DNA from: Ruminococcus sp. UBA7013
GTDB lineage: Bacteria > Bacillota > Clostridia > Oscillospirales > Ruminococcaceae
Direction: 5' to 3'
NCBI GenBank assembly: GCA_002449585.1
Contig: DJXD01000073.1
Coordinates: 8,629-72,628, forward strand
DNA: 64,000 nucleotides
Part shown: piece by piece, positions 18,201 to 26,933 of the stretch
How the letters are laid out: every line of letters begins with the position of its first letter
Position numbering within the stretch: the first letter of the stretch is position 1
Program-made: the position numbers and the translations under genes
The notes under the pieces: model-generated
Databases searched by the model: none
What the model was told of the DNA's origin: nothing
What the model saw: the letters and a program-made list of their open reading frames with translations, nothing else

Positions 18201-19163
18201 TTAATTTTTGATTTTGTGATAATAATTTTCATAAGCTCTGATAATCTCCTGTACCAGCTTATGACGGACAACGTCCTTTTCTGTAAAACGCATGACAGCA
18301 ATATCCTCTACATGATGCAAAACTTTCATTGCTTCAATCAGACCAGATTTTCGTTTTTCAGGAAGATCAATCTGTGTAATATCCCCTGTGATCACCATTC
18401 TGCTGTTTGTGCCGAGACGAGTCAGAAACATTTTAATCTGCTCTGATGTTGTATTCTGCGCTTCATCGAGAATAATAAATGCATCATCCAAAGTGCGGCC
18501 TCTCATATAGGCAAGAGGTGCGACTTCAATAATATTTTTTTCCATATATCTGGCAAATGTCTCCGCACCGAACATATCAAATAAAGCATCATAAAGCGGT
18601 CTGAGATAGGGATCAACTTTATTTTGCAGATCTCCGGGGAGAAAGCCGAGTTTTTCGCCGGCTTCCACAGCGGGGCGTGTAAGGATGATTTTCTGGACTT
18701 CATGCGCTTTGAAGGCTCTGACAGCCAGCGCAACAGCCAGATAAGTCTTACCTGTTCCGGCAGGGCCTACTCCGAGTACAATCGTATGCTTGCGAATCGC
18801 ATCTACATAATGCTTCTGACCAACTGTTTTAGGACGAATGACTTTTCCGCTTGTTGTAATACAGATCCCATCACTGCTGAGTGCATGAAGTGCTTCTCCT
18901 TCACCGTCAGAAACCATGGAAACCACATATCTGACAGTTTGTTCTGACAGCATCTGACCTTTGTCGGCAAGTTCTCCCAACATTCGAATCGCCTGCATGG
19001 CTTTGCTGACGTGATCTGTTTCGCCGGAAATGGTGACTGCATCGCCCCGGCCTGTGATGATAACTTGATATTCTCTTTGCAGAATATTCAGATTTTCATC
19101 ATAATTTCCGAATACGGTTTGAACACTGTCAGGATTCTGAAAATGAATTTGTTCTTCTGCCAA
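18201..19163 (-). CDS. phoH: PhoH family ATPase
   Basis: About 320 aa. The ATPase core has Walker A GPAGTGKTYLAVALAV, LTRPAVEAGEKLGFLPGD and Walker B AFIILDEAQNTT. An N-terminal KH-like region precedes it. PhoH-like proteins are RNA-associated ATPases of uncertain role. Two starts are possible: GTG 19172 overlaps the AAAGGTG ribosome site, whereas TTG 19163 has that site at a normal distance and begins with AEEQIHFQNP as homologs do. I prefer TTG. It is the first gene of the minus-strand ribosome and repair operon. Confidence 0.93.
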   Translation of the reverse strand: MAEEQIHFQNPDSVQTVFGNYDENLNILQREYQVIITGRGDAVTISGETDHVSKAMQAIRMLGELADKGQMLSEQTVRYVVSMVSDGEGEALHALSSDGICITTSGKVIRPKTVGQKHYVDAIRKHTIVLGVGPAGTGKTYLAVALAVRAFKAHEVQKIILTRPAVEAGEKLGFLPGDLQNKVDPYLRPLYDALFDMFGAETFARYMEKNIIEVAPLAYMRGRTLDDAFIILDEAQNTTSEQIKMFLTRLGTNSRMVITGDITQIDLPEKRKSGLIEAMKVLHHVEDIAVMRFTEKDVVRHKLVQEIIRAYENYYHKIKN

Positions 19164-19201
19164 ATTTTTCACCTTTGCTTCTTAAAAATATTTGCTTTAT
19201 T

Positions 19202-19231
19202 ATTATAACACAGATCTAATCAGAATTGCAA
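19202..19231 (-). promoter_or_regulatory. Promoter of the phoH operon
   Basis: On the minus strand TTGCAA (19226-19231) and TATAAT (19202-19207) stand 18 bp apart, directly upstream of phoH. Confidence 0.6.
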
Positions 19232-19248
19232 TAGCAAACCGAATTTTT

Positions 19249-19953
19249 TTATTTATATTCCACGCTGGGATTTGGATATACCCGATAGATTGGATTCAAT
19301 GCATGTGATGCATTTGTACCGCTGGAAGGAATATTAGAATCATTTCCAATCCAGATTTCAAACTCGTAATTATTGACATCACTTTTACTTTTGTGATCTG
19401 TCCGGAGGACAATAAACCAGCGGTTCAATGCATTTCCGTCTGTACTTCTGCACTGAATGGGAATTGCAAAAGTATTATCCTTTCCAGAGCCGTTAGGAAC
19501 TTCTTCCAGTTTGTTCAATGCTTTGGTGAAAGCTTCGATTTGATTATTTCCTTCCCATGAATAAGCAATATGCCCATCTCCGGCATACTTTGCAGGCGCA
19601 CCATTTCTTTTTGCTACAATCGTAAAATCACAAGTTTCCTGTCCGGTTTCTGTCCAAATAATTCTCCGGTAGCCATCTGTAGTATTATATCTATGAAATG
19701 ACTGATTGGCGGTTTCCATCTTTCCCCCATATCCTTCATAGACAGAATCATCTACATACAGAATTGTCATAATATCATCACCGATTCTTTTTCCATTGAC
19801 GGCATCCGTCCGCCTTCTTGCCTTATTGACATAACCGATCAGCGACGGAACAAGAATGCCTGCAATGACACCAATGATTAACATGACAACCACCATTTCT
19901 ACTAATGTAAAGCCGTGGACTTTGCGGCTGGCTGGCATTCGTTTGCTTTTCAT
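19249..19953 (-). CDS. Type IV pilin-like protein (class with long C-terminal domain)
   Basis: 234 aa. A basic leader of about 14 residues ends in a prepilin peptidase site (HG before FTLVEMVVVMLIIG), followed by the hydrophobic N-terminal helix with the Glu5 typical of pilins. The remaining 190 residues form a soluble domain rich in Asn, Asp and Gly with many aromatic residues. No assembly ATPase, peptidase or other pilin is nearby, so it must rely on machinery elsewhere. In Ruminococcus albus, pilin-like proteins take part in cellulose binding; a similar role here is an inference. It has its own promoter and is transcribed separately from phoH. Confidence 0.88.
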   Translation of the reverse strand: MKSKRMPASRKVHGFTLVEMVVVMLIIGVIAGILVPSLIGYVNKARRRTDAVNGKRIGDDIMTILYVDDSVYEGYGGKMETANQSFHRYNTTDGYRRIIWTETGQETCDFTIVAKRNGAPAKYAGDGHIAYSWEGNNQIEAFTKALNKLEEVPNGSGKDNTFAIPIQCRSTDGNALNRWFIVLRTDHKSKSDVNNYEFEIWIGNDSNIPSSGTNASHALNPIYRVYPNPSVEYK

Positions 19954-19991
19954 AAATTACACCCTTCTTTCTGTCAATCGGATTTGCTTTT

Positions 19992-20020
19992 ATTATACAT
20001 CATTTTCACAGAAAAGTCAA
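19992..20020 (-). promoter_or_regulatory. Promoter of the pilin gene
   Basis: On the minus strand TTGACT (20015-20020) and TATAAT (19992-19997) are 17 bp apart, followed by a short leader and AAGAAGGGTG before the ATG. Confidence 0.7.
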
Positions 20021-20100
20021 TAGCTAGCCTGCAAATTATGTGAAAATTGACAAAGTGCATAATCTTGAACCCGTTTTTTTGGAAAATCTGAAAAAAACAC

Positions 20101-20129
20101 TTGACAAACTTTCAGATTCATGCTATAAT
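20101..20129 (+). promoter_or_regulatory. Consensus promoter of the infC-rpmI-rplT operon
   Basis: TTGACA at 20101-20106, 17-bp spacer, TATAAT at 20124-20129: a perfect sigma-A promoter. It gives a leader of about 175 nt. Together with the divergent pilin promoter it accounts for most of the 357-bp stretch between the two genes. Confidence 0.85.
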
Positions 20130-20245
20130 ATTACCTGAAAACAAAGCAGACGCAGTTCCAGTGTCTCACCGTCAGATTTTTTTGTCAAAACGGTTTATCA
20201 CATCTCGGTTCAGAGGGTTTCCTCTGTATTCTTTCCGGTATCGCT

Positions 20246-20283
20246 GTGAGTGCTGCTCTGTGTTTGCACTCACTTTTTGTTTT
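20246..20283 (+). terminator. Leader terminator (attenuator) before infC
   Basis: GTGAGTGC (20246-20253) and GCACTCAC (20266-20273) form a perfect 8-bp stem followed by TTTTTGTTTT. A second hairpin (CAGAGG/CCTCTG) lies upstream in the leader. The position between the promoter and infC is that of the attenuators known for this operon in Firmicutes (L20 autoregulation). I cannot confirm the Rfam L20 leader fold by eye. Confidence 0.75.
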
Positions 20284-20310
20284 AAATTTTCATGCTTGGG
20301 GGTGTCCGCA

Positions 20311-20835
20311 ATAAGTAAGGACAATAAGGACATGCAGATTAATGAAATGATCCGGGACAGAGAGATCTTGGTCATTGATGCTGACGGCTCAAAATTGGGC
20401 GTTATGTCTGCCAGAGATGCACAGCTTCTGGCAAATGAGAGAAATTTGGATCTGGTCAAAATCGCTCCACAGGCGACTCCGCCGGTATGCCGTATTCTGG
20501 ATTATGGCAAGTTTTGCTTTGAACAGCAGAAACGTGAAAAAGAAGCTAAGAAAAACCAGAAAGTCATGTCAGTCAAGGAAATCCGCATGTTTTCCACGAT
20601 TGATACACATGATTTTGAAACCAAAGTCAATCAGGCCATTAAATTCCTGTCATCCGGCGATAAACTGAAAGTTTCCGTTCGTTTTAAAAAACGTGCAATC
20701 GCTCATCCGGAATTCGGTGAGGGGCTGCTGGAGCGTTTCAAAGAAGCATGCAGTGAGTATGGAACTGTCGAAAAGCCCGCAAAGGTAGAAGGCCGCAGTA
20801 TTGTCATGTTCATCGCCCCTAAGTCATCCAAGTAA
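20311..20835 (+). CDS. infC: Translation initiation factor IF-3, probable AUA start
   Basis: 174 aa from ATA 20311, the usual IF-3 size. Conserved blocks include [39 protein letters not shown] and the C-terminal domain with [21 protein letters not shown]-3 dissociates ribosomes and proofreads start codons. I chose ATA because TGGGGGTG stands 6 bp before it, the sequence from there (ISKDN) matches IF-3 N-termini, and infC is known for rare starts that allow autoregulation. ATG 20332 is the fallback; its nearest purine run is only 1 bp away. Confidence 0.9.
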   Translation: MSKDNKDMQINEMIRDREILVIDADGSKLGVMSARDAQLLANERNLDLVKIAPQATPPVCRILDYGKFCFEQQKREKEAKKNQKVMSVKEIRMFSTIDTHDFETKVNQAIKFLSSGDKLKVSVRFKKRAIAHPEFGEGLLERFKEACSEYGTVEKPAKVEGRSIVMFIAPKSSK

Positions 20836-20849
20836 GGAGGAACTATTCC

Positions 20850-21056
20850 ATGGCTAAAAAAGTCAAAGTAAAAACACATTCCGGCGCAAAAAAGCGTTTT
20901 AAGCTGACCGCTAATGGCAAAGTAAAATATCAGCATACAAACAAGCGTCACAGACTGACCCAGAAGGAAACTAAGCGCAAGAGAATCGCCAGAAATGCAG
21001 GCATCTCTGATGCTTCCAACACACCGACCATCAAAAAGCTTGTGCCTTATCTCTGA
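20850..21056 (+). CDS. rpmI: 50S ribosomal protein L35
   Basis: 68 aa, very basic. It starts with [17 protein letters not shown] and has the family pattern of Lys and Arg clusters, ending in KLVPYL. L35 sits in the large subunit. AAGGAGG precedes the ATG. It lies in the classic infC-rpmI-rplT operon, 14 bp after infC. Confidence 0.97.
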   Translation: MAKKVKVKTHSGAKKRFKLTANGKVKYQHTNKRHRLTQKETKRKRIARNAGISDASNTPTIKKLVPYL

Positions 21057-21112
21057 TTTGTTCAGGAACAGGGAAAATCAAGTAATATCGAAATTATTGG
21101 AGGTATTTTATT

Positions 21113-21466
21113 ATGGCACGTATCAAAGGTGCGTTAGCAACACGCAAGAGAAGAAATAAAACCCTGAAGCTTGCAAAAGGCTATTTTGGCGCAAAGAGCA
21201 AGCATTTTAAAATGGCAAAACAGGCCGTTATGAAGTCCGGCCAATATGCTTATATCGGCAGAAAACAGAAGAAAAGAACTTTCCGTCAGCTGTGGATCAC
21301 CAGAATTTCCGCTGCTGCTAAGCTGAATGGCATGAATTATTCCACATTCATGAACGGCTGCAAAAAAGCTGGCGTAACCCTGAACAGAAAAATGCTCTCT
21401 GAAATTGCAATTCATGATGCTGAGGGCTTTGCAGCAATTGCAGCAAAGGCAAAGGCTGCTCTTTGA
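21113..21466 (+). CDS. rplT: 50S ribosomal protein L20
   Basis: 117 aa. [20 protein letters not shown] and [18 protein letters not shown] are L20 signatures. L20 is an early 23S rRNA binder and in Bacillus represses this operon through the leader. A purine-rich TTGGAGG stands before the ATG. It is the last gene before a terminator. Confidence 0.97.
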   Translation: MARIKGALATRKRRNKTLKLAKGYFGAKSKHFKMAKQAVMKSGQYAYIGRKQKKRTFRQLWITRISAAAKLNGMNYSTFMNGCKKAGVTLNRKMLSEIAIHDAEGFAAIAAKAKAAL

Positions 21467-21485
21467 TGAGGTAGAAATCCATCAG

Positions 21486-21514
21486 AACACGCTCCAGAAA
21501 AGGGCGTGTTTTGT
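21486..21514 (+). terminator. Terminator after rplT
   Basis: AACACGCTC pairs with GGGCGTGTT (one T-G pair) around a short A-rich loop, followed by TTGTTTAT. It ends the infC operon; the next gene starts 34 bp further on. Confidence 0.65.
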
Positions 21515-21547
21515 TTATATTTTCCATATCCTGGCGAAAGGAATCAT

Positions 21548-22336
21548 ATGCAAAAAGAAATCCGTATCACATCAAAAGACAATCCGGTTTTAAAACAATA
21601 TCGTCAGCTGAGAGATCAGAAAAAGCGGCGGTATGCAGAACAGAAATTTGTAACAGAAGGATTTCGGATTATAGGGGATGCGTTACAGTATCCAGGACAG
21701 GTGACACAGATTTTTGTGACAGAAAGCGCAGTGACAAAATATCAGACAATTCTGTTTCCTGAACTGCATGGCACAGAACAGATTTTCTATTTGCCGGACA
21801 GTCTTGGCCTGACATTGACAGATACAGAGCACACACAGGGGATTTTTGCTGTCTGTACCATGCATCGCCAGCCTGTCAAGATACAGCCAGAAGGCAGATA
21901 TTTAGTTTTATATCAACTGCAAGATCCCGGAAACATGGGCATGATTCTGCGAACTTGTGATGCATTGGGAATAGATGCAGTATTGACAAGTCAATGCTGT
22001 GATCTGTACAGTCAGAAAGTCATTCGGGCAACAATGGGATCTGTATTTCGAGTATTATGCGCAGATTTTCCAGATGGAAGAATGCTTTTGGATCTGCTGC
22101 ATCAAAGACAGATCTGTTGTTATGCAGCAGTATTATCTGAAAAATCTGTTTCACTGACAGAGTGTTCTTTGGGAAAAGGTTCTGCTGTCTGGATTGGCAA
22201 TGAAGGGAATGGCCTGCCGGAAGAAATCGCTTTTTCCTGTGATCATGCTGTAAAAATTCCTATGCAAGGCGGAGCAGAATCTCTCAATGCTGCTATGGCG
22301 GCTGGCTTATTTCTTTGGGAAATGATGAAAGCATAA
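21548..22336 (+). CDS. TrmH/SpoU family RNA 2'-O-methyltransferase
   Basis: 262 aa. An N-terminal substrate-binding domain (ITSKDNPVLKQYRQLRDQKKRR) precedes a SPOUT knot with LYQLQDPGNMGMILRTCDALG, VWIGNEGNGLPEEI and the closing SLNAAMAAGLFLWE, which is the deep trefoil SAM site. The family modifies 23S rRNA or tRNA ribose; the exact target cannot be read here. ATG 21548 follows AAAGGA. The stop overlaps no neighbour, and dprA starts 23 bp on. Confidence 0.92.
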   Translation: MQKEIRITSKDNPVLKQYRQLRDQKKRRYAEQKFVTEGFRIIGDALQYPGQVTQIFVTESAVTKYQTILFPELHGTEQIFYLPDSLGLTLTDTEHTQGIFAVCTMHRQPVKIQPEGRYLVLYQLQDPGNMGMILRTCDALGIDAVLTSQCCDLYSQKVIRATMGSVFRVLCADFPDGRMLLDLLHQRQICCYAAVLSEKSVSLTECSLGKGSAVWIGNEGNGLPEEIAFSCDHAVKIPMQGGAESLNAAMAAGLFLWEMMKA

Positions 22337-22359
22337 AAACTGAAAAAGGAACTGATGAT

Positions 22360-23505
22360 ATGAAACAGACTGCTTTATGGATCTGGTTTGTCATGATAAT
22401 GGGAATTGCCAATCATATAGCACCGAAGCTGGTAAAAAATTACCCAGACATTCAGGAGTTATGTGCTTTGCTGAAAGATCCGAAATCTAATCTTGTTCGT
22501 GATGAAGCACAGAAACGTGTCAAAAATATTACAATAGAACAGGCAGAAAACATTGTTCAGCTGTGTGAGAAAAAAGGAATTCATATTATGACATGGGAAG
22601 ATGATAATTATCCTGAAATTCTGCGGCATATCATTCCTTCTCCGCTGGTTTTATTCTGTAAAGGAAATCCCGATCTGCTAAAACAGAATAAAAAAGTTTC
22701 TGTTGTCGGAACACGTAATCCATCTAATTACAGCATGAGAATTGCAAACAAGCTTTGCAATGAACTTGCAGAAAAAGATATATTGCTTGTGAGTGGGAGT
22801 GCTGTTGGATTAGATGCAATAGCACATCAAGCGGCTGTTTTTCATCATCAGCCTACAATTGCTGTACTTGGATGCGGTGCAGATTATCCTTATCCGAAAC
22901 AGAATCTTGCCTTAAAAACGCAAATTATTCAAAGCGGCGGTTTGCTTGTGACAGAATATTTTCCAGGAACACCGCCCTATGCATCTAATTTTCCTGTCAG
23001 AAACAGGATTCTTTCTGGCATTAGTGAAACTCTGCTGATTATGGAAGCCGGCAAAGAAAGCGGCTGTATGATTACGGCAAATCTTGCCTGCGAACAAGGC
23101 AAAAATGTATTCTGCATTCCTCCGGCAGATATTTTTGATCCCCGTTATGCCGGGCAAATTGCTCTGCTTCGGGATGGCGCATTTCCTGTTTTCAGTTCAC
23201 AGGATATTCTGGATTCTCTCAAATTACCGGATTCTTGTGATGATTTTGATCCGGATGATGAAATTCCGGATCTGGAAGAAAAATTTGTTGCCTTGCTTTC
23301 TCTTCCTAAGGAAGCAACACCAGAACAAATTAAAATTCTTCAGCTTTTACAGGAGGGTGACAAGACAGTTAATATGTTATGTGCGCTTACACAGATGCGT
23401 TTTGAATCTTTGACAAATATCATAGTTGACATGGAAATAAATGGCTGGATTGTTAATATGGGAGGAGATACTTATACAATTACGGAAGCATTCCGGAAAA
23501 AATAA
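22360..23505 (+). CDS. dprA: DNA-processing protein DprA
   Basis: 381 aa. An N-terminal helical region is followed by the Rossmann core (SVVGTRNPSNYSMRIA, VSGSAVGLDAIAHQAA, VLGCGADYPYP, EAGKESGCMITANLA) and a C-terminal winged helix (about 310-375). DprA loads RecA on incoming single-stranded DNA in transformation. The frame is open for 15 codons upstream, overlapping the methyltransferase end, but ATG 22360 has AAAAGGA 9 bp before it. The pairing with topA downstream is common in Firmicutes. Confidence 0.95.
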   Translation: MKQTALWIWFVMIMGIANHIAPKLVKNYPDIQELCALLKDPKSNLVRDEAQKRVKNITIEQAENIVQLCEKKGIHIMTWEDDNYPEILRHIIPSPLVLFCKGNPDLLKQNKKVSVVGTRNPSNYSMRIANKLCNELAEKDILLVSGSAVGLDAIAHQAAVFHHQPTIAVLGCGADYPYPKQNLALKTQIIQSGGLLVTEYFPGTPPYASNFPVRNRILSGISETLLIMEAGKESGCMITANLACEQGKNVFCIPPADIFDPRYAGQIALLRDGAFPVFSSQDILDSLKLPDSCDDFDPDDEIPDLEEKFVALLSLPKEATPEQIKILQLLQEGDKTVNMLCALTQMRFESLTNIIVDMEINGWIVNMGGDTYTITEAFRKK

Positions 23506-23513
23506 CCACTCAG

Positions 23514-23546
23514 AAAGGAGCGTGTGCCGTATTATACGGCAGAGCT
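23514..23546 (+). promoter_or_regulatory. topA ribosome site with a hairpin between Shine-Dalgarno and start codon
   Basis: AAAGGAG (23514-23520) is 26 nt from ATG 23547. Between them TGCCGTA (23525-23531) and TACGGCA (23535-23541) form a perfect 7-bp hairpin with loop TTA. With the hairpin folded only 9 nt separate the two signals. No other in-frame start or closer Shine-Dalgarno is present. Confidence 0.7.
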
Positions 23547-25616
23547 ATGTCAAATTTAGTGATTGTGGAATCACCGGCAAAAGCGAAGACGATTCAGAAA
23601 TATCTGGGAACGGGCTATGAAGTTGTGGCTTCTATGGGACATGTCCGAGATCTGCCGAAATCCAAACTTGGTGTTGATGTGGATCATCAGTTTGCACCGC
23701 AGTATCTGGACATGAAAGGAAAAGAAGATATTATTAAAGATCTGAAAAAACGAGCACAGAAAAGTGATTGTATCTATCTGGCAACAGACCCTGACCGGGA
23801 AGGAGAAGCCATTTCTTGGCATCTTGCACAGATGCTGAATCTGGACTTGAATGCAGATAATCGTGTAGCATTTAATGAGATCACGAAAACAGGCGTTCAA
23901 AATGGTATGGCAAATCCGCATAAGATTGATCTTGATCTTGTCAACGCACAGCAAGCAAGAAGAATTCTCGACAGACTTGTTGGATATAAATTAAGCCCTT
24001 TTTTATGGAAAAAAGTCAAGAGGGGCTTATCAGCAGGCCGTGTACAGTCTGTAGCGGTGCGCCTGATTGTTGACAGAGAAGAAGAAATTAAGGCATTTGT
24101 GCCAAAAGAATATTGGAGTATTGATGCAACATTCAATGCAGATGACAAGCCATTTTCTGCAAAACTTGCTTCTAAAAATGGCAAAAAAATTGAAATCTCT
24201 GATAAAACACAGGCAGATAGTATTCTGGCAGATCTGAAACAAGAAGCTTTTCTTGTCAAATCTATTAAAAAGCGTGTCACGAAAAAACAGCCGTCTCCTC
24301 CATTTATCACCTCCACGCTCCAGCAGGAAGCCTCCCGGCGGCTGGGCTTTCAATCAAAACGAACCATGAAGGCCGCTCAGGAACTCTATGAGGGGATTGA
24401 TGTCAATGGAATGGGAGCTGTTGGCCTGATTACTTATATGCGAACGGATAGTTTAAGAATTTCCGCTGATGCTCAAACCGCTGCCGCAGAATATATCAAA
24501 AATGCCTATGGAGAGAATTATCTTCCAGATCAGCCCCGTATTTTTAAAAGCAAAAAAAATGCACAGGATGCTCATGAAGCAATCCGGCCTACTATGCCCG
24601 ATCTTGTTCCCGATACGATTCAAGACAGCCTGACAAGCGATCAGTATAAATTATATAAACTGATCTGGGAACGATTCATTGCTAGTCAAATGGCAAATGC
24701 ATTATTAGATACTATCTCTGTTGATATTCAGGCAGGTTGTTATCTGTTCAAAGCTTCCGGCTATTCTGTCAAATTTGACGGATTTACTATTCTTTATGAA
24801 GAACAGAATGAAGATGAAGAACATCAGAAAATGCTTCCGCCATTGGAACAGGAACAACAACTCACTGTGATCAGTCTGGAAGGCAATCAGCATTTCACAC
24901 AGCCGCCAGCCAGATTTTCAGAGGCAACCCTGATTAAAGCACTCGAAGAAAACGGAATTGGCAGACCTAGTACTTATGCACCGACAATCACAACGATTCT
25001 GAACAGAATGTATGTAGAACGGGAAGGCCGTCAACTCCGGCCAACTGCATTGGGCATTGTCACAACACAGGTCATGAAAGAACATTTTCAGCATATTGTT
25101 GATCCGGATTTTACTGCAAAAATGGAATCTGAACTTGATCATGTTGAGCAGGGGACAGCCGATTGGGTGAAAATGCTGGATGTTTTCTATCAGGATTTTT
25201 CCAAAACACTCACCGCCGCAGAGGAAGCAATGGAAGGCAAACATATGAAAATTCCAGATGAAAAAACAGATATTATCTGCGAACAATGCGGTAAACCAAT
25301 GGTCATTAAAATTGGAAGATTCGGAAAATTCCTTGCCTGCACTGGTTATCCGGAATGCACCAATACCCGGAAGATCGTCCAGGAAACAAGCGGTATCTGT
25401 CCCCGATGCAGAAATAAAATTGTTCTTAAAAAATCCAAAAAAGGCCGGAGCTTTTACGGCTGCGCAGGCTATCCAGACTGTAATTTCATGACATGGAATA
25501 TCCCCACAGAAGAACATTGTCCGCAATGTGAAAGTACTCTCTTTCAAAAAGGCGGCAAAGCTGGAAAACTTGTTTGTGAAAAAGAAGGCTGCGGCTATGA
25601 AAGGAATCTGAAATAA
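23547..25616 (+). CDS. topA: DNA topoisomerase I
   Basis: 689 aa, a typical Firmicutes type IA topoisomerase. The TOPRIM domain begins NLVIVESPAKAKTI and has LATDPDREGEAISWHL. GLITYMRTDS carries the catalytic Tyr. Three C-terminal zinc ribbons are visible (CEQCGKP...C, CPRCRNK...C, CPQCEST...C). It relaxes negative supercoils. The conserved N-terminus fixes the start at ATG 23547. Its last stop base is shared with the start of trmFO. Confidence 0.97.
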   Translation: MSNLVIVESPAKAKTIQKYLGTGYEVVASMGHVRDLPKSKLGVDVDHQFAPQYLDMKGKEDIIKDLKKRAQKSDCIYLATDPDREGEAISWHLAQMLNLDLNADNRVAFNEITKTGVQNGMANPHKIDLDLVNAQQARRILDRLVGYKLSPFLWKKVKRGLSAGRVQSVAVRLIVDREEEIKAFVPKEYWSIDATFNADDKPFSAKLASKNGKKIEISDKTQADSILADLKQEAFLVKSIKKRVTKKQPSPPFITSTLQQEASRRLGFQSKRTMKAAQELYEGIDVNGMGAVGLITYMRTDSLRISADAQTAAAEYIKNAYGENYLPDQPRIFKSKKNAQDAHEAIRPTMPDLVPDTIQDSLTSDQYKLYKLIWERFIASQMANALLDTISVDIQAGCYLFKASGYSVKFDGFTILYEEQNEDEEHQKMLPPLEQEQQLTVISLEGNQHFTQPPARFSEATLIKALEENGIGRPSTYAPTITTILNRMYVEREGRQLRPTALGIVTTQVMKEHFQHIVDPDFTAKMESELDHVEQGTADWVKMLDVFYQDFSKTLTAAEEAMEGKHMKIPDEKTDIICEQCGKPMVIKIGRFGKFLACTGYPECTNTRKIVQETSGICPRCRNKIVLKKSKKGRSFYGCAGYPDCNFMTWNIPTEEHCPQCESTLFQKGGKAGKLVCEKEGCGYERNLK

Positions 25617-26926
25617 TGCAGAAACATGCAATTGTCATAGGCGGCGGCCTGGCAGGATGTGAAGCAGCCTGGCAGATCAGTAAAGCCAATATTCCTGTTA
25701 TGCTCTATGAAATGAAGCCGATCAGATATACACCCGCTCATCATCGGGAAACACTGGCCGAATTAGTTTGTTCTAATTCCCTGAAAGCTTCGAGATTAGG
25801 CTCTGCTGGGGGATTGCTGAAAACAGAAATGGAAATGCAGGGCAGTTTATTAATTCGATGCGCTAAGGCCTGCGCCGTCGCCGCTGGAGGTGCACTTGCC
25901 GTGGATAGAGATCAATTCTCTGCCATGGTTACACAAGAAATCATGCAAAATCCATTGATCACTGTGATTCGAAAAGAAATAACAGAAATTCCTGCACAGA
26001 ATGCCGTAATTGCAACAGGCCCTTTGACATCAGAAATACTTAGTCAGAAAATAGAATCTCTATGCGGCAGTCGGCTCAGTTTTTTTGATGCCGCCGCCCC
26101 GGTAGTTTCTGGAGATAGTCTCAATATGCAGAAAATTTTTCTGCAATCACGCTATGATCGAGGAGATGCGGATTATCTGAACTGTCCCATGAATCAAGAA
26201 CAATATGAAGCATTCTGGAATGCATTAGTGAATGCAGAAAAAGCACCCCTGCATGAACATGATAAAAAAGCATTCAAAGTATATGAGGGCTGTATGCCTG
26301 TGGAAGTATTGGCTTCCCGTGGGATGGATACCCTGCGTTTCGGCTGTCTAAAGCCTGTTGGTCTTCATGATCCTGCTACAGGAAAACGGCCATATGCAGC
26401 AGTACAGCTCCGGCGAGAGAATCAAGCCGGAACAATGTGGAATCTGGTTGGCTTTCAGACAAATTTGAAATTCGGTGAACAAAAACGAGTGTTCGGCATG
26501 ATCCCAGGGCTTGAAAATGCAGAATTTTTAAGATATGGCGTGATGCATCGAAATTTCTTCCTGAACAGCCCCGAATTACTCAATCCGGATTATTCACTGA
26601 GAAATGCAGAGACATTATTTTTTGCCGGACAAATGACCGGGGTAGAGGGCTATATGGAATCTGCATCCAGCGGCATTATTGCAGGGAAAAGCCTTGCCAG
26701 AAAATTACAGGGGAAATCTGCTTATCTCCTTCCGGAATCTACGATGATGGGGGCTTTGGCGGCTTATGTCAGTCATGGAGGTGCAGCAGAATTTCAGCCC
26801 ATGGGGGCAAATATGGGACTCCTTCCGGAATTGCCGGAACGCATCCGAGGCAAGCAGGAACGCTATGAAAAAATAGCACAGCAGGCGGTTCGGAATTTAA
26901 CAGAGTTTTTACAGAATCTGGAGTAA
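25616..26926 (+). CDS. trmFO: Methylenetetrahydrofolate-tRNA-(uracil-5-)-methyltransferase TrmFO
   Basis: 436 aa. It opens with the FAD-binding VIGGGLAGCEAAWQI, then ELVCSNSLKAS and the C-terminal FAGQMTGVEGYMESASSGI, all TrmFO-specific. The enzyme makes m5U54 in the tRNA T-loop using methylene-THF and FAD. The ATG overlaps the topA stop by one base; AAAGGA lies 10 bp before it inside topA. The topA-trmFO order is conserved in Firmicutes. Confidence 0.96.
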   Translation: MQKHAIVIGGGLAGCEAAWQISKANIPVMLYEMKPIRYTPAHHRETLAELVCSNSLKASRLGSAGGLLKTEMEMQGSLLIRCAKACAVAAGGALAVDRDQFSAMVTQEIMQNPLITVIRKEITEIPAQNAVIATGPLTSEILSQKIESLCGSRLSFFDAAAPVVSGDSLNMQKIFLQSRYDRGDADYLNCPMNQEQYEAFWNALVNAEKAPLHEHDKKAFKVYEGCMPVEVLASRGMDTLRFGCLKPVGLHDPATGKRPYAAVQLRRENQAGTMWNLVGFQTNLKFGEQKRVFGMIPGLENAEFLRYGVMHRNFFLNSPELLNPDYSLRNAETLFFAGQMTGVEGYMESASSGIIAGKSLARKLQGKSAYLLPESTMMGALAAYVSHGGAAEFQPMGANMGLLPELPERIRGKQERYEKIAQQAVRNLTEFLQNLE

Positions 26927-26933
26927 TAAAATT

